Assembly: GCA_021772695.1 (NCBI GenBank)
Contig: JAJFLL010000182.1
Location: forward strand, 1-10,408
Direction: 5' to 3'
Source of the DNA: Deltaproteobacteria bacterium
Lineage (GTDB): Bacteria; UBA10199; DSSB01
DNA length: 10,408 bases
In this document: piece after piece, positions 6,272-10,408 of the stretch
Layout of the letters: each line of letters opens with the position of its first letter
Position numbering within the stretch: the stretch's first letter is position 1
The notes under the pieces: model-generated
Database searches by the model: none
The model's input: the letters and a program-made list of their open reading frames with translations, nothing else
What the model was told of the DNA's origin: nothing
Position numbers and translations under genes: made by a program

Positions 6272-6747
6272 ACCGATTTGATAGTGGCGATGAATTTTTG
6301 GAAGGGTCGGGAATAGATCTCAAATTGTTCCGCCGGAAAAGAGGCGGTTAGATTGACCGCCACATCTTCTTTGATGAAACTGACTTGAATTTGTTGAACC
6401 TTTTGCCCGGGTTGGATGTTTTTCAAGGCATCGGGGTTGTCGCCTAACATCTGCTTCATGGCCTCGAGGTCCCAAGAACACACCATTTGCATGGCGGGAA
6501 TGCCCCCAACCTGAATCTGGCGCTCATCGAGAATCTGGAAGGTCTGGATGCCGCGAGCCTGCACCGCTTCTTTAATTTTGGCAAAATAGGTTTTTAAATC
6601 AACGGGTTGGGCCAATCGCTCCTTGGTGATGATGATGTTGGGTCGCACGTTTTTGTCGGTGGAAGGAATCGTTAGGGTCACCATGCCCTGATCTTGCCAA
6701 TTGGGCGGTACTTCAAATTCCAAATCTGTCAAAACAACCTTACTCAT
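6268..6747 (-). CDS. DcrB-related / DUF1795 family protein (Eag-like)
   Basis: This is a 159-aa soluble protein without signal peptide or membrane helix. The start LTDLEFEVPPNWQDQGMVTLTIPS, followed by NIIITKERLAQPVDLKTYF, matches the pattern of the DcrB/DUF1795 fold, an N-terminal strand pair with a P.nW.D motif. The centre has GGIPAMQMVCSW and the C-terminal half a strand VSFIKEDVAVNLTASFP, then a final helix. In Proteobacteria this family includes Eag chaperones that hold the transmembrane parts of type VI secretion effectors; other members have no known role. No effector, PAAR or T6SS gene is visible nearby, so that function is not claimed. The ATG has a strong GAGGAG site 5 nt upstream. 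A -10-like TTTAAT at 6787-6782 could start a leader of about 28 nt, but no -35 box is evident. It lies 131 bp after gyrB and may be read through from it. Confidence 0.8.
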   Translation of the reverse strand: MSKVVLTDLEFEVPPNWQDQGMVTLTIPSTDKNVRPNIIITKERLAQPVDLKTYFAKIKEAVQARGIQTFQILDERQIQVGGIPAMQMVCSWDLEAMKQMLGDNPDALKNIQPGQKVQQIQVSFIKEDVAVNLTASFPAEQFEIYSRPFQKFIATIKSV

Positions 6748-6752
6748 AGGAA

Positions 6753-6758
6753 CTCCTC
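6753..6758 (-). promoter_or_regulatory. Strong Shine-Dalgarno of the DcrB-like gene
   Basis: The minus strand reads GAGGAG, 5 nt before the ATG at 6747. It decides the start and implies efficient translation, in contrast with the SD-less acyP, beta-helix and ruvX genes. Confidence 0.75.
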
Positions 6759-6831
6759 AGCATCTTTGAATGGGGGGCCAAATTAAAGTACGGCGAAAAG
6801 CGTAACATGGCCCTGAGAAACGCGCCAAGTA

Positions 6832-6879
6832 ATTATTCGGTCAAGAATATCGCCATGTTGCGTGAGTGGGCGGAATAAT
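6832..6879. repeat. Inverted repeat at the 3' end of gyrB
   Basis: ATTATTC (6832-6838) and GAATAAT (6873-6879) are perfect 7-bp inverted copies. CGCC (6851-6854) and GGCG (6869-6872) are nested inside and abut the right arm, giving a possible 11-bp stem with a 12-nt bulge on one side. The right arm touches the gyrB stop codon. There is no T-tract, so it is not a standard intrinsic terminator. It could be a chance match or an mRNA 3'-end structure. Confidence 0.3.
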
Positions 6880-9314
6880 CAAACATCAAGATTTCTGACG
6901 TTTAAGGCGTTGTTTTCGATGAATTCGCGCCGGGGTTCCACTTGGTCACCCATTAGGACCGTAAAGATCTCATCGGCCTCGACCACATCGTCTACCCTAA
7001 CTTGGAGCAGGGTGCGGGATTGAGGGTCCATGGTGGTCTCCCACAATTGATGGGGGTTCATCTCGCCCAAACCTTTATAGCGCTGAATATACGAACCCTC
7101 TTTACCTGCTTCGAGCACATAATTTTTTACTTCACGGAGGGTTTTGAGGGTCTTGGGAACCTCTTTGTGCAAAATATCAAAGGGTCCCTCGCCCAGTTCC
7201 GCGAAATTCTTCCCCAATTCGCGCAAGCGGTTGATGTCGGGAGATTCAATGAAGCCGGTATCGATGAGGGTCTGCCGGGCCATTCCGCCGTAATTGGTTT
7301 TATAAATCATTTTATGAGAACTGTGTTCTTCGTCGGCCAAGATCTCTAACTCAAAGTTGGAGGCCTCAGGATAGTGATGGGTCAGATAGGTAGCAAGACT
7401 ATCGGCTTCTTTGTCTAAGGCCTTGCTGTTTTTCAGTACCTTGACGTCGATCTTGGTGGCTCGAATCAAGGCATCTAACACCCGGGGGTCCACTTGTTTT
7501 TGCATTTGGTTCAGCCGGCGATCGTATTGAATTAAGTCTTGCGTAAGCTTTTGTAGGTCTTTGCCGCCGATGGACTTTTTGCCTTTGATCATTTGAACGT
7601 TTTCCGCTCCCCGCTGAATCAGATAGCGCTCTAGGGTGGGTTCATCTTTGAGATACTTTTCGGTTTTTCCTTTTTTCACCTTAAAGAGCGGGGGCTGGGC
7701 AATGTAGAGGTAACCCTTTTCAACGATCTGAGGCATCTGCCGGTAAAAAAAGGTGAGCAGCAAGGTACGGATATGGGCTCCGTCTACATCGGCATCGGTC
7801 ATGATGATGATGTGGTGATAACGCAATTTTTCGATATTGAATTCATTCTCACCGATTCCGGTACCCAGGGCCGTGATCAAAACCCGAATTTCTTCGGAGG
7901 TGAGCATTTTATCGAAGCGGGCCTTCTCAACATTGAGGATCTTTCCCTTCAGCGGCAAGATGGCTTGATTTCTTCGATCCCGGCCCGATTTGGCGGAGCC
8001 ACCGGCCGATTCCCCTTCGACGATATAAATTTCAGAATGGGCAGGATCTTTCTCTTGGCAGTCGGCCAATTTTCCGGGCAAGCTTCCCACTTCAAGGGCG
8101 CTCTTGCGTCGCACCAAGTTGCGGGCATGACGAGCGGCAATACGTGCACGGGCCGCCTCGACTACCTTGCTGGCGATTTTTTTCACCAAGGCGGGGTTTT
8201 CTTCAAAGACTTGTCCGAGCCGATCATTGACCACGGCCTTAACCAGACCTTCCACCTCGGAATTGCCCAACTTGGCCTTGGTTTGGCCTTCGAATTGGGG
8301 ATTTGGAATTTTGACCGAAATCACGGCCGTGAGACCCTCACGAATATCTTCACCTTCGAGTGAGGTGCCCTTCAAAGATTTCAATAAAGTATTCTTTTGT
8401 TGATAGAAATTGATGGTGCGGGTCAGCGAGGATTTAAACCCCGTCAAATGGGTGCCACCGTCGACGGTATTGATGTTGTTGGCAAAGCTGAATATTTTTT
8501 CATTGTAGGTGTCGGACCACTGCATGGCGATTTCAACAACACAATCGTCTTTTTCACCTTCGAAATAGATGGGCTTTTTATGAAAGGGGGTTTTTTTCTG
8601 ACACAAATGTTCGACGAAGGAAATGATACCGCCATCGTATTTAAATTCGTGGCTCTTTTCGGTGCGTTCATCGTGAATGGTGATGGTGACGCCCTTATTG
8701 AGAAAGGAAAGTTCTCGAAGCCGGTTGCTTAAAATGTCGAAGCTATACTCGATAGTTTCAAAGATGGTTTCATCGGGTTTGAACCAAATCTTGGTACCCT
8801 TGCGCTTGGTTTTTCCGGTGACCTCTAGAGGCTTTTGGGGAACTCCCCTTTTGTAGTGTTGGTGGTAGACCTTGCCTTGGCGAAAGATTTCGAGATCCAA
8901 CTCACCAGCCAGGGCGTTGACGCAGGAAACCCCCACACCATGCAAACCGCCAGAGACCTTATAGGCGGAATTTTCAAATTTGCCCCCGGCGTGGAGTTTT
9001 GTCATGACCACCTCGGCGGCACTGACCCCTTCGGCTTTATGCAAATCGACGGGAATACCACGCCCGTTATCTTCAACCGTGATGGAATTGTCGCGATGGA
9101 TCATGACACTGACCGTGTCGCAATATCCTGCCAAAGCTTCGTCGATGGAGTTATCGACCACTTCGTAGACCAGATGGTGTAAACCAGAAGAACCTGTGGA
9201 GCCAATGTACATGGCAGGCCGTTTCCGGACGGCATCAAGGCCTTCCAGAACTTTGATGGCACTGGCATCGTAATCTCCCCCACCAGCGGGGGATGTCTTT
9301 TTTGCGGCGGGCAA
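6879..9314 (-). CDS. gyrB: DNA gyrase subunit B
   Basis: GyrB is the ATPase subunit of gyrase; with GyrA it introduces negative supercoils into DNA. The 811-aa protein is complete. In the GHKL ATPase domain the catalytic Glu51 and Asn55 lie in EVVDNS, Asp82 in EDNGRGIP, and the lid in GGLHGVG (122-128). Arg145 corresponds to the coumarin-contact Arg136 of E. coli. The transducer domain carries KTKAKLGN-type residues (QTKAKLGNSEVEG, about 344-356). TOPRIM has EGESAGGSAK (Glu433 first) and DADVDGAHIR (Asp507, Asp509, Asp511). Residues of about 555-725 form the extra segment found in Gram-negative GyrB, and QRYKGLGEMNP begins at 744. The start is TTG at 9314 behind GGAGG with a 5-nt gap. recF lies 128 bp upstream. 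The position equivalent to E. coli Asp426 is Glu435, a conservative change. gyrA is not adjacent. Confidence 0.98.
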   Translation of the reverse strand: MPAAKKTSPAGGGDYDASAIKVLEGLDAVRKRPAMYIGSTGSSGLHHLVYEVVDNSIDEALAGYCDTVSVMIHRDNSITVEDNGRGIPVDLHKAEGVSAAEVVMTKLHAGGKFENSAYKVSGGLHGVGVSCVNALAGELDLEIFRQGKVYHQHYKRGVPQKPLEVTGKTKRKGTKIWFKPDETIFETIEYSFDILSNRLRELSFLNKGVTITIHDERTEKSHEFKYDGGIISFVEHLCQKKTPFHKKPIYFEGEKDDCVVEIAMQWSDTYNEKIFSFANNINTVDGGTHLTGFKSSLTRTINFYQQKNTLLKSLKGTSLEGEDIREGLTAVISVKIPNPQFEGQTKAKLGNSEVEGLVKAVVNDRLGQVFEENPALVKKIASKVVEAARARIAARHARNLVRRKSALEVGSLPGKLADCQEKDPAHSEIYIVEGESAGGSAKSGRDRRNQAILPLKGKILNVEKARFDKMLTSEEIRVLITALGTGIGENEFNIEKLRYHHIIIMTDADVDGAHIRTLLLTFFYRQMPQIVEKGYLYIAQPPLFKVKKGKTEKYLKDEPTLERYLIQRGAENVQMIKGKKSIGGKDLQKLTQDLIQYDRRLNQMQKQVDPRVLDALIRATKIDVKVLKNSKALDKEADSLATYLTHHYPEASNFELEILADEEHSSHKMIYKTNYGGMARQTLIDTGFIESPDINRLRELGKNFAELGEGPFDILHKEVPKTLKTLREVKNYVLEAGKEGSYIQRYKGLGEMNPHQLWETTMDPQSRTLLQVRVDDVVEADEIFTVLMGDQVEPRREFIENNALNVRNLDV

Positions 9315-9319
9315 AATTT

Positions 9320-9324
9320 CCTCC
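9320..9324 (-). promoter_or_regulatory. Shine-Dalgarno fixing the TTG start of gyrB
   Basis: GGAGG on the minus strand lies 5 nt before TTG (9314-9312). No in-frame ATG occurs near the N-terminus before the conserved ATPase region, so the TTG is the supported start. A non-ATG start behind a strong site can damp translation. Confidence 0.8.
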
Positions 9325-9338
9325 AGAAATGAAGAACC

Positions 9339-9362
9339 TAGGGTTCAGGTCCTTAAACCCTA
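9339..9362. repeat. Inverted repeat in the gyrB leader, proximal
   Basis: TAGGGTT (9339-9345) and AACCCTA (9356-9362) are perfect 7-bp inverted copies with a 10-nt loop, 14 nt upstream of the gyrB Shine-Dalgarno. An overlapping alternative, GAACC-TAG-GGTTC (9334-9346), would compete with it, so two mutually exclusive folds are possible. No function is shown by the sequence alone. Confidence 0.4.
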
Positions 9363-9372
9363 TTGAGAAGCC

Positions 9373-9388
9373 CCTGTGGTAGCACAGG
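9373..9388. repeat. Inverted repeat in the recF-gyrB gap, distal hairpin
   Basis: CCTGTG and CACAGG flank a 4-nt loop, forming a compact 6-bp hairpin. On the minus strand it is followed by GGGGCTTCTC rather than a T-run, so it is unlikely to be a full intrinsic terminator for recF. A weak promoter-like pair, TTTACA (9404-9399) then TACCAC (9381-9376) with a 17-bp spacer, overlaps it; the -10 matches only 3 of 6. Confidence 0.4.
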
Positions 9389-9442
9389 ACCCCTAGCTTG
9401 TAAAGCAGCCAAAACCAGTCCCCGCCTGGCTTTTCCTCTATT

Positions 9443-10408
9443 TTAACTCAACCAATTTCCCGCCTCGAGGGTAAATGTTTTGGCCTCGAGTGCCGAGTAT
9501 TCTCCAGGGTGCGCCGTGGTCAAAACCGTCTGTGAGGCCATGGTTTTCAAGGACTTCAATAGGCTCGCCAAGTGTTGGGGGTCCAGCTCCGATCCCACGT
9601 CGTCCAATAAAAATACCGGGGCATGGCCATGGCGGCGGCGAAATAGATCGGCCTCGGCCAATTTCAAGGCAATGGCCACCAAGCGCTGCTGCCCCTGGCT
9701 GGCCACTTCTCTCAAGGGGCGCTCCTGCCAATACAAAACCAAATCCTCACGGTGGGGACCTAGCCGGGTGTGACCGATCCGAGATTCCTCCTCGGCCACG
9801 GCGGCCAGTAGTTCCAAGAGGCTCTGGGTGGTGGGCTTCGGCTTCTGAGGAATCGGCCCCTCCCACCGAGCGGTAATCCCGCTCACGGAAGTGGTAAGCC
9901 CTCCGAGGCGTTCGGTCCAATAGGGCATGAGATCTTCCAGGTAGTTCTGACGCAACTCCATGATTCTCGCCGTTAAATCGGCCCACTGCTCGTCATAGGG
10001 AATTCGCCACGTGGGCGGGGTCCGATTTTGAAGCATCTGGTTGCGTTGTCTTAAGACTCGTTGGTACCGACTCAAGTATTTTTCATATTCCGGAAAATAA
10101 TTGCCAATGGCCTGATCAAAATAACGGCGTCTGGAGGCTGGGGCCGTTCGAAACAGTCCGGTAGACTCAGGGGTGAAAATAAGCACCCTAAGGATCCCAT
10201 AAACCTTGGTCCAGTGGGCTTGGGACTTGCCGTTCCATAGTAATTCTCGACCCTCGGGAAAAATCCGGCAGCCCAGACGATGGTCTAGATCGTTTTGAAT
10301 CCAGTGGGCCGTAATTTTGGCTTGTTGGGCTCCAGAACCGATCACACTGAGGCGGTCCCTGGTGCGAAACGACCGACCATGGGCCAAAAAATATAAAGAT
10401 TCTAAAAG
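9443..10408 (-). CDS. recF: DNA replication and repair protein RecF, N-terminus beyond window edge
   Basis: RecF is an SMC-like ABC ATPase that, with RecO and RecR, loads RecA at single-strand gaps. The visible 321 codons run from LLESLYFLAHGRSFRTRD, the family's conserved N-terminal region just after the first Walker motif, to the stop at 9443. The missing part is about 40 residues, including Walker A. FTPESTGLF and RRRYFDQAI, in the first third of the visible part, are family motifs. TRLGPHREDL lies at about 214-223. The ABC signature SQGQQRLVAIALKLAEADLF starts at about 237, and Walker B FLLDDVGSELD at about 266-276, followed by the TTAH stretch. Reading continues through the right edge without a stop, so the in-frame TTG at 10387 is not the start. 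It precedes gyrB as in typical origin-proximal clusters. Confidence 0.95.
   Translation of the reverse strand, partial: LLESLYFLAHGRSFRTRDRLSVIGSGAQQAKITAHWIQNDLDHRLGCRIFPEGRELLWNGKSQAHWTKVYGILRVLIFTPESTGLFRTAPASRRRYFDQAIGNYFPEYEKYLSRYQRVLRQRNQMLQNRTPPTWRIPYDEQWADLTARIMELRQNYLEDLMPYWTERLGGLTTSVSGITARWEGPIPQKPKPTTQSLLELLAAVAEEESRIGHTRLGPHREDLVLYWQERPLREVASQGQQRLVAIALKLAEADLFRRRHGHAPVFLLDDVGSELDPQHLASLLKSLKTMASQTVLTTAHPGEYSALEAKTFTLEAGNWLS

Noticed and set aside
6268..6747. Type VI secretion locus
   Set aside because: Only the DcrB/DUF1795-like protein is present; there are no effector, PAAR, Hcp, VgrG or sheath genes in the window.
7773..8363. 196-codon open frame on the plus strand within gyrB
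   Set aside because: It lies opposite the TOPRIM and transducer regions of a complete, highly conserved GyrB; this is a codon-bias shadow.
9373..9388. CCTGTG/CACAGG hairpin as a recF intrinsic terminator
   Set aside because: The stem is only 6 bp and the following minus-strand bases are GGGGCTTCTC, not a T-run.
10373..10387. TTG at 10387 as the start of recF
   Set aside because: The frame stays open to the window edge and the residues before it (LLESLYF) belong to the conserved RecF N-terminal region, so the gene simply continues outside.

Overview
The window comes from a bacterial chromosome of roughly balanced to slightly GC-rich composition. The organism looks Gram-negative and deltaproteobacterium-like, but this is inferred: GyrB has the long Gram-negative layout (811 aa, with an inserted segment after the TOPRIM core), there are Sec-type secreted proteins, and one protein ends in a Cys-plus-membrane-helix sorting tail reminiscent of Myxococcota and related candidate lineages. 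No marker in the window fixes the species. I see no phage, transposon, CRISPR, rRNA or tRNA sequence.

Layout from the right edge. recF (minus strand, 5' end beyond the window) is followed by gyrB on the same strand, the usual order of the dnaA-dnaN-recF-gyrB origin-proximal cluster. Their 128-bp gap holds two short inverted repeats in the gyrB leader. gyrB starts at a TTG behind a strong Shine-Dalgarno sequence. Next on the same strand is a small cytoplasmic DcrB/DUF1795-family protein. It meets, tail to tail with overlapping stop codons, a plus-strand pair: acylphosphatase (acyP) and a secreted protein of unknown function whose start overlaps the end of acyP by 8 nt.

Upstream of acyP is a 65-bp divergent intergenic region shared with a minus-strand gene for a secreted or surface beta-helix protein (GSLRQAI-type N-terminus, choice-of-anchor Q-like segment, DUF11-like domain, GGGC plus TM tail). 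Two predicted sigma70-type promoters share one TTGTCAA -35 block. They are placed so that both predicted transcription starts fall on the A of the two ATG codons, which suggests a pair of leaderless mRNAs. Farther left, on the minus strand, are an unrecognised 726-aa protein, then ruvX and mltG. The last two overlap by an ATGA, and mltG is cut by the left edge just after its putative catalytic glutamate.

Functionally the window joins genome-maintenance genes (recF, gyrB, ruvX), a cell-wall gene (mltG), a metabolic housekeeping enzyme (acyP) and several lineage-type envelope or unknown proteins. I see no defence or biosynthetic cluster. The most notable signals are the mirror-symmetric leaderless promoter pair, the C-terminal sorting tail, the unknown 726-aa modular protein, and the DcrB/Eag-like protein without any secretion-system neighbour.
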